The notes under the pieces: model-generated
Database searches by the model: none
Seen by the model: only the letters and a program-made list of their open reading frames with translations
Told to the model about the DNA's origin: nothing
Translations under genes and position numbers: made by a program
Assembly: GCA_007258455.2 (NCBI GenBank)
Contig: VDFB02047230.1
Location: 152,631,797-152,695,796 of the forward strand
Direction of reading: 5' to 3'
Length of the DNA: 64,000 nt
From: Sequoia sempervirens
Lineage: Eukaryota > Streptophyta > Pinopsida > Cupressales > Cupressaceae
Part shown: positions 34,616 to 46,398 of the stretch, one piece after another
Layout of the letters: each line of letters opens with the position of its first letter
Position numbering within the stretch: position 1 is the first letter of the stretch

Positions 34616-34938
34616 CTATTGCATCTCATCTTCCCTATTATCAAGCTCCTACTACTTCTCATTACTTTTTCCTTCCCGTGGACACTGCATTTCTTCTTCA
34701 CTAACCTCACTAGGCCACTATTTCCTTTCCCTAGGCAACTCTTCTACAGTCATATCTCTTCCTCTTTGTAGGAACTCAGTCCCAAGTTTTCCTTTTTCAT
34801 AAACCTTTGTATTAGACCTGTCTTTTGCTCCTTATCAACACTTGCTCTCCTTGTAGTAGCTGCTTCTCCACCATTTTTTCTTTTCTCATGTCTCATGGCC
34901 ACTCTACTACCCTACATCAAAATTATTTTTGTCCTACA

Positions 34939-35417
34939 TTATTTCTCATCTTTTTCCATCAAAGGAACCAAAGTGAAATTCATCTCATAACTATTCTCTC
35001 TTCCATTATATAAAGAAAATCTATCATACACCCATGGAATTCCTAACAAGAGATGGTATACACTCATAGGCACAATATCACACAAAATTTTGTCTCTATA
35101 TGCACCTGTGTGGAATTCAACCCAAGCTTTTTCTTTAATCATCAAAACATACTCACCATTTACCCAAGAAACTAAATAAGGTGACTCATGGGGTATCCTC
35201 TCTAAATGCACTTTTTCAACCATTTATTGAGAGATAATTTTTCTAAGCTACCTAAATCAACCATCACAATGCATACCTTGCCTTGGCACTTGTAGGTGGT
35301 CTTGAATATTGCATTCCTTTGTGCTACTTCTCTGATCTCCATTACCTTTCTAACTTGACTCTTTAGCTTCCAACTGCAACCAATATCCTTCAAGAATCTT
35401 CTATGCTCTAATACCAA
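34939..35417 (-). pseudogene. chromovirus-type aspartic protease
   Basis: Minus frame 35,417-35,202 contains VCIVMVDLGSLEKLSLNKWLKK, where D-S-G is expected but D-L-G is read. After a frameshift, frame 35,223-34,939 continues with SPYLVSWVNGEYVLMI, the stretch RDKILCDIVPMSVYHLLLGI and PWVYDRFSLYNGRENSYEM. CD[VI]VPM...HLLLGRPW.YDR...H.GR.N.Y is diagnostic of the protease of Tekay/Del-like plant Ty3/gypsy elements. The Ser-to-Leu change next to the catalytic Asp and the frameshift suggest it is inactive. Confidence 0.8.
35405..35416 (-). other. primer-binding site of the minus-strand element
   Basis: The minus strand reads TGGTATTAGAGC, one base from the initiator-Met PBS TGGTATCAGAGC, six bases after the 5' LTR end. 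Confidence 0.8.
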
Positions 35418-35422
35418 TTTGA

Positions 35423-37070
35423 TGCAATGGCAAGGATGACATCAACCATCTTGTAACATGAATCCACAATTGGATCTTCAAAAGGTCTCTCAAAGCACCA
35501 ATTTGTCTCTTCAATGAACTAGGCACCCAGAGGCTCCAACACACTCTTATTGTTTCAATTCTTTTCCAAGACACCAAGAGGCATATAACAAGATTAAATT
35601 TCCCAATCCAACAAGGATAAATCACTTTCAAAGCCTCAAGAATTTTTTTTTTTACTTTCATCATTCAATCTTCCATTCACCTAGTAGGTGTCCAAACCTT
35701 GTTTTAGGAACTTATCTCACAATCAATCACCCAAACTCACAAATGGATTACACTTTTAGGGACCCATTATCCTACTACAAATAATATCTCAAATCCACCA
35801 TAGGGTTCTTCAGACCATCACTACCCAAATTGCATTTCTAGGCTAAAACAAGCTCTAATTAGCCCTACTTACCAAAGGACCTTGTCTCTAAACTTATCCA
35901 AAACTCCCAAAACCATAAAAAAGTCTTAGAAATTCCCTCAAAACATATGATTCATCCACTTCCAAACAACCATACACATACTATGGCCTATTTCTTCAAA
36001 ACCCTCTCTTTTCACCATTCCAACAAGGGCTTATTGAAAGTCCTATGTCCAGACCACTCTCAAGCATGAAACCACTTTAATCCTCCATCATTTTACCTGC
36101 ACATGATCAAAACAACATTACATTATGCTACCCTCTTTATTCATACACACTCCCTTTACAAACCACTCTTTTCCACTTTTTTTCTCCCTTTTCCAACTAG
36201 GGTTTCAACCTTCCTCACACATCTGACCACTTCTACTTGCTTAGAACTTCTAGAAATATTAAAAAAAAATGATCAATAGTTTTCCAACAAGTTACAACCT
36301 ATACTCATTCAACTTCACAAAAACTCACCCTCTAGCCTTACTCAAAAGGCATAAAATAAGGTTTTTGCAACAAGGAAGCGAGTAAGTCTCTCTCAAAACC
36401 TCCAGCAGACCAATTCCTTTATTACTATACCTACCCCTACATTGTATAGGCCCATTCCACCAGGAAACAATATTTAGAGAAATGTGGAATGGCCTTTTCA
36501 AATCATTTTGAGACTCAAACCCTACACCCCTGTTTTTAGACCTATTTTCAAATATCAACCTCTAAATTGCTTTAAACACAAAGAAAATCCTCAAGAATGG
36601 ATTAGGAACAATTCCAACTCCATGCTAAAAAAAATTAAAAACATTTAGGAGTAAATCCCTGCTATACAAAACCATACACAGGTAGAAAATGAATAAAAAC
36701 TTCAAGAAATTGACTGAAATCTGTATACTTTTATTGAATTCTTCTCCAAAACCTCTTCAACAACCTTTTCTCAATCATTTTAAGAGGCCATTTATACATA
36801 TTCCAATCATGAAATGACTATAACTGACCATACAACTACCTACACCCTTCACATTCTTCAATTTTGCATTTTAGACAATTTGTAGACAACACTTACATCA
36901 TTATGCAACTTTTTGCATTTTTGAACCAAACTAACACTAAAACCCACAATTACATGAATTATGGTCTTAAAAGACCTTATTTAACATAAAATGACTCAAA
37001 TTACCCCTAATTCATAGTCCCAACCTTCAAATGATGAATTTTGCAAATACATGCTTTAGGTGCTCCTACA
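35423..37070 (-). repeat. 5' LTR of the nested minus-strand element
   Basis: 1,648 bp, colinear with 31,924-33,556. Frames within it are not genes; one at 36,325-36,558 recurs at 32,811-33,044 in the other LTR. Confidence 0.85.
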
Positions 37071-37685
37071 ACAAGGTCATCAAGATAGCTTTCAAGATCA
37101 TTTTTAAGGCATTTAGGGGTATGTTATTCATCCATTGTTGCAAAAATTCAAGATATATTATGATGTAAAGTTTCTAATTGCATTATCTCATGTTCATGCT
37201 TCATTCCTTGTTTCATCATTTTGGTTTAATTACCTAAAAGAGGTTTGACCAAGGAAAACCCCTATTCTCTAACAATCAACATTTTCTTTATTTCTTTGTG
37301 TTATTGCAGATATATATGCTTTGAAGGATTGGAGATGATTGAATATTAGGTTTCAAAATTTTTGGAGTCATATCCCTATTGGAAAGGTAAAAATCTTCAC
37401 AAAAAAGTCACTTATAGTCCCAAAAATCAAGGTTTCGAATCTAGATACCTGGAGGTACAGAAAGAGAAAACTAAGAGCTACACATTCCACTTTTGAGTTT
37501 TCAAAAAAGTAAAAGTGGACTCATTTTCCATTAGTGGTGAATGAGTCCCACTGTACCTATTTTTTAGAGATTTTTGTGGATTTGGATACCCATTTGGCTG
37601 AAACAAGCTCTAACACAATTTTCCAGATCTGAGACTAATTCACCCAGAATGGCGAAAGAGTCCCACCAGGCTTAAAAATTAGCAT

Positions 37686-39978
37686 CATGGTTATTCTTTT
37701 TGATATCTAAGTGTTGCAGTTTTCAATGTGATAACAGGTTTTACATGCTCGATGGTTGTGATCTACTAGTTATGCGGTTGATGGATTAGCTACCCATTTG
37801 CTGCAATGAGATAACTTGGATGTGGACTATCTTTATCCATGAGGTTGATTCATTGATGGTGCAAATTTGTTAGCTGGCCTTGTCATTGGTCACTTGTGCA
37901 TTGGTGTGACTATTTTTTAGATGAGAGGATGGATATTCTTGAGTACCTGAATAGTCAGTTAAGGGAACCTATAGCAAGTGGTCATGATGCTTGGAGAGCT
38001 CGTGTGTCACATTTCAGTAGGAGCTCTAGTAGTGACTGTGGATTCATCACATGGTGGTGAATGGTCTTCTATAGTGTTGCAGAAGGGTTCTTGCACTTTT
38101 GCATGGACATTATTTGAAGATGTGCAACATCTTGGAACCATGGAGGATGCTTGGAGTCTTTGGCTAAGGTGTTGGTGGTGCTTGATAAGTGATGTTGGTT
38201 TTAAGTATATTTTCTTTATGTCATGGTATACTCTTGCTTGTGCACTGGACTTTTGGCATTGTGCATTGTACTTGAGACAATGGTGAGGTCACTTGAAGCA
38301 TGGTATCTCCTATGGGGATGTGTAGATCATGGTGTCATGATAAGTTCCTGATTCAGATGATTGGAGCTTTGACAATGGTCTAGTAATTTATTTGTGCATT
38401 GGGTGCTTTCATTATTTGCTTGATACTTCATGATAGTGTAGTAATGCAGATGGAGTTTAGCATGAGATGATCGGTTGCTAGTACTCATGGATACATGAAG
38501 AATAAGGTGAGGTTGTTTTTCTCTTATGAGAGATGTGTTGTTGCTTGTTACTCTTGTTAAAGTTTTTTAGGAGAAAGTCTGAGAAGCCTACACCTTGGTT
38601 GAACGTGAGTTCAATAAGAGACCTATGATGAGATTGCTCTTGGATTAGTCTTGGTCTACTCGACAGTTTATCTGAAAGGTATTTGGCCCTTTATATCTTT
38701 TAGATGTGTTTAATGTTTACTTTCATGATATGGATCTTGAATTGTTGTTTAATGGTTTTGGAGGATTCATAGTGGAAGTTGTATAGTTTGTTGTATCTCC
38801 TTGAGCCTTTGTGTTATGTCATTTATTGATGAGTATTGGTAGGAGATGATGTATGGGCTGATTTCTTGAAATGGAAAATGATTTAGCGTGATCTTCTTTA
38901 AGAAGCTTACATCCATATTGATTACATGATATTAGAAGTTGGTTTGATCTTGGTGATTGAATGGATGGATGTTGTTAAGGCTTTCTTTTGGGATGTGAAG
39001 AAGATCATTCTTGACATAGTTGGCTGTTAGAAGTGTATGTAGGAGGATGTTCTATAGAAGATGATGTGCAGTGTTTCTCTCTGTGGTCGTGAAGGTTTGT
39101 GGTGAGAGAAATGTTTCTTGTGGCAGGTTGTTGCAGGTTGTGCATATCATTGTGGATTTTTTCTTTGGTACTACAGGGTTACATTTTCTTTGTGCTGGTA
39201 TTGGTAGGCTTGCGATGCCTTTTGATCTTTTAGATCTGAATTTCTTAGGTAGTGGGAGTTCCTATATGTGTCTTGTCTTCTTCAACTGGTTGACACTAGA
39301 ACTTGTATTTGTTGTTAATACAGGCAGAAGTTTACTAAAGGTGATACTTGTGAGGTATGTGGGATTGGATAGTATAGCACGAGCTATGGGTGCTATTTTC
39401 AGTCGTGTGGGTTTATCAGTTGAATGGAAGCAGTTAGTCTGATTATTGTTCTAACTGGTGTTGTTTAGTTTCTTGTTTCTGGATAATGACTTCACTATTG
39501 TGTTCTGATTGAAGCTTTGAAGATGATATTACTTTTGTATAGCGATTGAGCACAGTGAAGTGGTAGCAGTATCTTGTTCAAGATATCACCGGGATATTTT
39601 TTGCTTGTGTTCATTGGAATGGTGCTTATACACCTTGGCTTTGTATCTTTCTTCCACATGTGGAAGATGAAACGATTGTTGTCTGAATGGTGAACATCTT
39701 GGATGTTGGAGCAGAATTCTTGATGGAGCATGAGAGCATGTTTAAAGTCTATGTAGTTTCCTAGAGGCTGTGATCTGTTGCTTTTTGGTTGCCTTGTTGG
39801 ACAGTGAGTTGTAGTTGGATGCCTGGTCTTTGTTGCAAATTATCTTGTGGATTGTTATCTGTGGAATCTTTTTGGTTGGGTGTCTTGAGTATTGCAGGGT
39901 TTGAACTGATGGAGCTAGTTTGATCTTAGTTTCTAGTTGTTTTGGAGGTGCCTGTGTGATCTTCGTCAAGTGGGAGAT
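37686..39978 (+). mobile_element. internal region of a 5'-truncated Copia-like element
   Basis: Non-coding, GT-rich sequence that begins abruptly against the cut 3' LTR of element 2 and ends in a polypurine tract (AAGTGGGAGAT, 39,968-39,978) before an LTR start. Minor frames (37,978-38,286; 39,071-39,442) show no family motif. No PBS or 5' LTR is present, so the left part was deleted, perhaps in the same event that removed the end of element 2's LTR. Confidence 0.55.
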
Positions 39979-41994
39979 TGTTGGAAAATATGCCTCAATC
40001 TCATAGACTGAAACCTCTGAGAAAGCTTAGTCGTTGTGACATTTCTGTTGTCTGGCTGACTGGCAGTTTACCTTGTGTTTTGCTCATGTCACCAAGACAA
40101 TGCTTTTGTCTTGCCAAAGAAGCTTATCGCTGTGACTTGTGGCCTTTGCTATAATCTCCTACTTAGTGGAATGTCTCAGCGACATAAGGGTTTGTTATTG
40201 GGCTTCGGGGAGACTCATGGCGACTTAGAGTCTTCGGGATAACAAATGGATTCTACAGGAAGTCATGGTGACTAGGAGAAGTCTAACCAATAAGTTGGTT
40301 TGGGGTGACTTGAACTCTCGGGAAGATCTCTTGGTGACTAAGGAATGCCTCACCAACGGTATACACTCGGGCTAACTCAAGAGTCTCGGTGAGAAGTCTC
40401 GGTGATGATAGGAAGTCTTGTCAATATTGACATGACCTTCAGTCTGTCTGGCCGATGAAGAAATCGGTATGACTTGTTCCTATCGGCATGATCTCTTGGC
40501 AACCGGGAGATGTCTCCGCGACAGTGTTAGGGGTCATCGGTGTAACCTATTGTTTTGATATGATGTCTCATCAAATATCGGAAGTCTCATTGACAGCATG
40601 TGGGGTCATCAGTTCGGTGTGACTCTTGGCGAACAAGTTGTTTCAGGATAACATGGAAGCCTCGATAAGATGTCTTGCCGAAGGTCATTTCTCTCGCCGA
40701 CAGTGGAACACATCGATATGACTTAAAGGCTTCGGTATGAAATCTTGGCGAAAGCAGTAAGTCCAGCGGACAAGATTGAATCGAGGTGACTTGGAACCTG
40801 CAGGGTGATGTCTTGGCGAAGAGCAATTGTCTTGCCGATGGAATTCTGACTTCGGTGTAACTCTTGGCGATTGTTGTTCAGAGTTCAGTATAACATGAAG
40901 CTTGGTGTGAGGTCTCGGCGAAAGATGATAGTCTTTCCGATGAGAATATTCATGTCTATGTGACTTGAAGACCTCGGTGAAACCTCTTGGCGACAGTTGA
41001 ATGTCTTGGCGGTAGCGTTGGCAGATGAGTTCAACTAGAGGTCGGTGAGAGGTCTCACCGATCATGCCGATAAGGTGACTCAAGCCGATAGATGGATGCC
41101 GATAAGAATACAATGGGTTTCGGCATGACTTGAAGACTTGATATGATCTCTCAAGGAATGAATAAAGTATTAGCGACTAAGGAACACTTCAGAATGACTT
41201 ATGAGCTCGATGTGATGTCTCATTGAATGGCGATTATCTCACCGATGAGAATGTTGAAATCGGTATGAGATGTGGATATTGGTAGAACCTCTTGCCAATA
41301 GAGATGACTCTTGGCGACACGTGATCAAGTCTTGTGGGATCGGGGAGACACTTCTAGTGTCTCACCGACATGCGACACAAGTTGATCGATGTTGACCAAG
41401 TGAAGGATATATGACGTGGTGCGATGTGGACCAATCTGAGAAAGTAGAAGTGAACCATTTGCTAAACCATTTCTATATGGAAGTTGGAAAACTAAGGCAC
41501 GAGGAAGTGGAAACATTTGATGATGTTGGGCTAGATGACTTGTGAGTTATGATCTGACAATTGGAAAAGAACGATTCTATAGAGCCTACAGACAACAAAT
41601 GTATATATGTATGGATTGGACGTTCTGAGGCTGATGCTAAAGAGCTGAGAGCCAGAGAGAGATTGATAGAGAAAGGCCGAGTGGCTAGCTGACAGGCTGA
41701 AGCCATGAGGCTGAGGCAGAGAGTGAGAGAGGCAAAGTTATGCTGCTAGAATCTCTCTTGATCATGAATGCCATGTTTGATCTCTCAGGGATAGTATGTT
41801 ACCAGTTGTATCTAGATGAACAAGATGTAATCTCTGAAAATGCTAAGAGCTTGAAATTGGATTGTAACCATTTTGTTGATGAATAATACAATGGCTCGAT
41901 CTTTGGAGTGTGGGGTTTTGTATTTGAAAGGATTTTCCCCACATAAATCTTTGTGTTCTAGTTTTCTATTTCATCTTTCATGTCTGTTGGTTCA
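39979..41994 (+). repeat. Copia-like 3' LTR of about 2 kb with internal repeats
   Basis: Starts TGTTGGAAAATATGCC after a polypurine tract. A TATA-like TATATATG lies at 41,602-41,609, and the Copia U5 signature GGATTTTCCCCACATAAATC is near 41,930. The right end, TTGGTTCA near 41,994, is tentative. U3 is packed with diverged short repeats (see separate entry). Confidence 0.6.
40020..41345 (+). repeat. dispersed TCTTGGCGA / TCGGTGTGACT repeat field in U3
   Basis: More than 15 diverged copies of CTCGGTGTGACT and TCTTGGCGAA or TCTTGCCGA alternate at spacings of roughly 25-50 bp across 1.3 kb, GC-richer than the surroundings. Examples are near 40,615, 40,740, 40,815, 40,855, 40,915 and 40,975. No coding pattern. 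It looks like an ancient expanded tandem repeat serving as the U3 of this LTR. Confidence 0.65.
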
Positions 41995-42641
41995 TGTAGT
42001 AGAATCTTTTAATGCTTGCTGTTGAATTTACATGTGTTTCTCTCAGATGGATCAATGTAGAAAATGAATTGTGTTTGTTCCACATTTGGACATAGTTGTT
42101 CGTGTGTTTGAGGCAACCTAATTGAAAATGAAAGTTACCAAAGGCACTACTACATGGAGTTTTCACTAGATGCGCTCCTAGATTTCCTTACACTTTTACT
42201 CTGTTGGGTTAATTGGAAAGCATCTCCACAATAATGGATTTAGCTACATTTAACTAGAATAAATTGTGTCCAATTCTGAAGGAAAGATACAATAAGGTGT
42301 TTTAGGTGAAGAATGCCATTTTTACTTGAATCCTAAGTGTTCAATTTCTATTGTTTTGTTTGTTTTGGTGAAGAAGAAAAGGAAGAGGAAAATGAATCTG
42401 AATAGAATGGAGTTAATTGAACTGTTGTTTGAATTTTTTTGGATGGTTGGAAGTTTTTGAAAAATTGGAATCTTTTTGTAAATTTTCATGTCACCATGTT
42501 TACATCCTTTTTGGCCATCATTTTCCATTGATGTCAAAGGGGGAGAGATTGGAGTGATTTTTGAGAGTTTGGAGAGATTGGAGAAGCTTTTTTGAATATT
42601 TCTTTTTGGCACATGTTGCCATCAATTACAAAGGGGGAGAT
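41995..42641 (+). mobile_element. 3' tail of an older Copia-like element
   Basis: AT/GA-rich non-coding sequence ending in two polypurine stretches (TCAAAGGGGGAGAGATT at 42,534 and ACAAAGGGGGAGAT at 42,628-42,641), the second abutting TGTTGGAAAAATG. This is the usual structure of the 3' end of plant Copia elements. Confidence 0.6.
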
Positions 42642-45600
42642 TGTTGGAAAAATGAAGAAGAATAATTCTCTACAATTTTGTGTTGTCATTGATGTCACCA
42701 TGGTTTGGATGTAAGTCTAAGTTAGTGCCTGATTTGGTATTTTGGTCTAGTATCTAAAGCTGCACTCTCTGGTATTCTATTCCACATTGTTGATGATGTT
42801 TTCTGCACAACTTAGACAGAATATGAAATCCTATCTCTCTTGAAAGGTAAATCTCTATCAGCAAGCCTCAAGAGATAACCCCAAGGTCTCTAACGTCAGG
42901 TCTTGACAATGCATAAACAACTCAGTGATAAATGTGAAAATGTTGGTAATCACAAAGGGACCTTACTACAAGCAAATATTGAATCTTTAACTTATCAGAT
43001 CTAGCAATATGATGATAATTCAATCCTAAATCTAACTCAAATGATAAAGAAATAAAAAAAATATTAGTGTTTTAGAGAGATTCCTAAATTAAAAATACTC
43101 CTAAGATTAACAATGTAAATGATGAAATGCTTGAAATGGACCAATCCCTCATAAACTAATTCCTGCTTAACCCAGATGAATCTGTAATCTCATAGAAACA
43201 GTGCAATCTTCTAAGGTATTAAAAATTTTCAGATCATGAACATTCATCCAAGACAACCCAATTGCAATTGAAATGAATAAACCTTCACAATTGAACTAAG
43301 CACAATGGGTATAGGGTCCAGGCTAACTTTGTAAAGCAACTAACAATTAGCTAGCTACAAAAAGTATCGACCAGGAATTGCTGCAAACACTTTAAGCATC
43401 AAACAATAAATACCATTGAATCAAATCTAACATACATCTAATAACCTTGAGCAATTTCAAAGATAGAATCATAAGAACCATGCAAGATAAGTCAACACAA
43501 AAGAGATTACCAGAAAATCACAATGTCTTCCATTGTATTGAATTATCGAGTTACAACAACAATTCCAATGTTCTGTTACAACACTTGCTCAGAAATTGAC
43601 TAACGTCTACCTCTTCTCTACTGCTTAATTCGCTCTAAGAACTATCTGTCTTTTCCATTCTATGTTATCTATTCTATATGTTACAAATGAGGTAGAATGC
43701 CAAATTTATAGGAAGCCCCAAAGCATGTCGACCTAGCTAGGATTTACAATCATAAAATAGCAACAAACAAGTCAGCCCAACTAATGTTTACAATAATAAA
43801 TGGCCATAAAACAAGTTGGCCCAAGGAGAATTCAAAATAAAATGAATTAGCATTAAATGCCCAAACTCAATCCAAGTCGGCCTAGGATCTCCATTGTAAT
43901 TTGGACCTTAACTGCCCTCTCCAATTTAGCCAAGGGTGGAGTAACCAATACTTGAATTTCTTTCATAGATTCAACTTCATCTCCTGAGTTCCTAGTGACC
44001 TCTTCCCAATTAATCTTAATGGCCTAATATTAATCCACAATAACAATATAAGCAGTCACATCATCAAACTAGTGCTCAACAACTGGGTCTTCATCGACTA
44101 GAAAGCATACATTTCACCGCCATTCCTTCTTGCCATGCGAGATTTAGCCTACACTCAACAAAAACTAGCATCAATATCCATTATAACATGAAGATCAAGA
44201 TTAGCCCATCATCAACAAAGTATTCATCATCCAAATAAATTCAAACACAAATCAAAATCCCCAGAAATATCATTGAAGCACAAATTCTTAGTTCGGGATT
44301 TCAAGCCCTCCGCGGAATTTAGGCCAGAGGGGAAATTTGGAAAAATCTGGTCCAAGCAGATTCTCTCAAAAAAGACATAAATATCAACCATAGATCATAA
44401 AAATGTAGAAAAGATGTAGATAACATTGTAATCTATCAATTTAGAGCATGGAATGATAAGTATTCATCATTAAACTCATCCAATTCACCTGATTTCCATG
44501 TTTCACAAAGCCTCCCAAGGAATCCAGAAAAATCCAGCTAGACGAGAATTTCGCAGAGTCGTCAAAACTCTAAATTCCATTGCACACCCTAGAACACAGA
44601 AGGTTAGAAAAAATCCAAGAAAATCCAAGGTTGCAGAAATTCCACAAAGTCCTCGGAATCCTGAAAAACCACTGTCGCATTTGATTTAAACCTAAGGAAA
44701 TCAAATCTCCATGAGTTACAAATCTCTTGAGCCTGACTTGAACCCAATTCATGTTTTCCATTAATTCCTTTGGATCAAGACTAACTAAGGTGCTAAATGA
44801 TGAATTCTCATAACAAATCAAGGATACCCTGGGCTAGACTGTTAAAACCTCCGCCATGGGTGAAAGGAACTGGCTTGGATTAAACTTGGATTGAGCTCGA
44901 ACTCACTCAATAAGGATCCAAATTAACACCTGGATCAATGGGGCAAGATGTGGAACATTGTCTAATGCAAAACATCATTAAAATTTGGCTGGTTAATTAG
45001 GGTGGAATACAAGATATCCTCAAACATCAAACACAACCCTAGATTGAAGTATTTAATCATTAAACATGCAAGATCAAGCTCCCAAATGGATGTAAAAGGA
45101 CACTGAATGACCAATAATTAACATTTCAAAGATAGGGATCAAAATCACATACCAAGCATCCAAGCAAGCAAATCAATGAATCCAAATGCCCACATCACCA
45201 AATCCCAAAGAGAAGTTCAGAAACCCAACAAGACAATGGACTTCTAGAAAAATCTGGCCCACATGGAATTTTGTGAAAACCAAAAATTCTGAACCACCGC
45301 ATTTAGCCAGAGTTTGAATGAAATCCAGGAAAATCCAAATGGGGCGGATTTTCCTAAAATGTAGTAAAAACCCGAATTCCGCCCAGAACTTAAGTTTTTC
45401 AATGTGCAACATGGGGGAAACACTTAGACAAGCAAGATAAACATTTAAGCTCATGCCAAGGAATAGTAATCGTCAAAATCAAAGGGCCAAAACACCAAAA
45501 ATCAAAGCGAAAGAGGGTCCCTACCTTCAGCGGGGCGTGTGTGTAAAAACTGCACAACACACATCCCTCTGCAGTTGACAATTACTGTTTACGATTTTGG

Positions 45601-46398
45601 GAAATTGTTTATGGTTATTGAAGGAATGCATGTTCAAAATATTATATGCTTTGGTGCTTGTACAATGTAGTGGTATTATTTTGTTGGTTGTTTTTTTCAT
45701 TGAAGTCTATTCCTGGCCAAATTCTTGGGTTAATTGTGATACAGTGAATTAATTGTGCTATGCATATATATGTGCAACCTATCTTAGGTCTATGCCAAAA
45801 TAATGTAGCGTGCTAGATATTTGAATTGCTCTTTGGAAAATATTTTTTGAATGATTGGAGCTGACAATTGGTATTTTTGGTGAATGAGAAGTGCATCTAA
45901 TTAGGCCAAACTAATTGATGCTTACAGAGAAGATTAGGTATATATATGTATATGTTGGAAAATTTTAGAAGAAAGATAAATAGAAGTGTTGTGTGTATGT
46001 GAACAATGAACTAATAGTAAATGTGAAAGTGAGTGAAAATGATGAAGTGTGTTAAGTCAGTTTATTGAGCATCACCGGAACTGTAACAACACTTGTTAGG
46101 TGCATTATTCTTATTTCATTTTGGTTGTGAAGCCCAATTTTGTTTTGTGAATCTTTTTGTAGGCAGTGAGCTTTTGTATCTGGATAGTGAGTCCTTTCAG
46201 GGTAGTGAGCCCTTGGAAATGAGCCTTTTATTTTTAGTTTGAAACTAATTTATATTGTGATTTAATCCTCACCATGGTTTTTCCCTCTTTGGGTTTTCCA
46301 CATAAAAATCTAGTGTTCATTGTGTATATCTTGCTTCTATTATTTGTGTTTCATGCTTATAATTAATAAAAAAATAGTGTGGTTGTGGAATTGATAAT
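42642..46398 (+). repeat. Copia-like LTR split by a large insertion
   Basis: Starts TGTTGGAAAAATGAAG after a polypurine tract. Sequence from about 45,590 to 46,330 carries the Copia U5 signature GTTTTTCCCTCTTTGGGTTTTCCACATAAAAATC. The 2.7 kb between about 42,840 and 45,573 is different in style and is probably an insertion. The joins are not certain. Confidence 0.45.
42840..45573 (-). mobile_element. candidate minus-strand solo LTR
   Basis: Minus orientation begins TGCAGAGGGATGTGTG. CCTATAAATTTGG on the minus strand (43,701-43,712) looks like an LTR TATA box. Words such as AAAAATCTGG, GGAATTT and TTCCGC recur at 44,300-44,360, 44,500-44,660 and 45,240-45,390, giving this LTR its own internal repeat. 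No coding domain seen and no target duplication found, so the call is tentative. Confidence 0.35.

Larger units (their letters stand above)
31921..37070 (-). mobile_element. nested minus-strand Ty3/gypsy derivative keeping only a protease
   Basis: LTRs of about 1.64 kb (5' LTR 37,070-35,423; 3' LTR 33,556-31,924, minus orientation) start TGTAGGAGCACC / TGCAGGAGCACC and end CCATTGCA. PBS TGGTATTAGAGC on the minus strand (35,416-35,405) matches the initiator-Met site with one mismatch. ACAAG on both sides (31,916-31,920 and 37,071-37,075) is the 5-bp target duplication, with three extra bases (TTA) at the left end. The 1.9-kb interior encodes a chromovirus-type protease and charged frames but no RT or integrase, so it depends on another element. 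TATA-like sites on the minus strand lie near 36,790 and 33,277. Confidence 0.85.
21901..37685 (+). mobile_element. LTR retrotransposon element 2, non-autonomous, with nested insertions
   Basis: The 5' LTR (21,901 to about 23,690), a gag/protease-like internal region and the 3' LTR (31,064-31,920 continued at 37,076-37,685) form a relative of element 1. The 3' LTR is interrupted by a minus-strand element and then stops abruptly at about 37,685 against unrelated sequence, so its last 0.4 kb is deleted. A Copia-type element is nested in the internal region. No RT, RNase H or integrase is recognisable. Confidence 0.8.
31064..37685 (+). repeat. 3' LTR of element 2, interrupted and truncated
   Basis: 31,064-31,920 matches the first half of the 5' LTR. 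It is split after TATTCACAAG by a 5.15-kb minus-strand element and resumes at 37,071/37,076 with ACAAGGTCATCAAGATAGC. It ends at about 37,685 (TTAGCATC) where the 5' LTR would continue TTCAGAATTTCAG. TATAAACA lies at 31,831-31,838. Hairpin words are at 31,646-31,680, 31,689-31,722, 37,515-37,550 and 37,631-37,665. Confidence 0.8.

Noticed and set aside
33906..34802. Plus-strand Ser/Leu/Phe-rich frames of 124-164 codons
   Set aside because: They are the antisense of the Glu/Lys-rich minus-strand frames of the nested element and show no motif.
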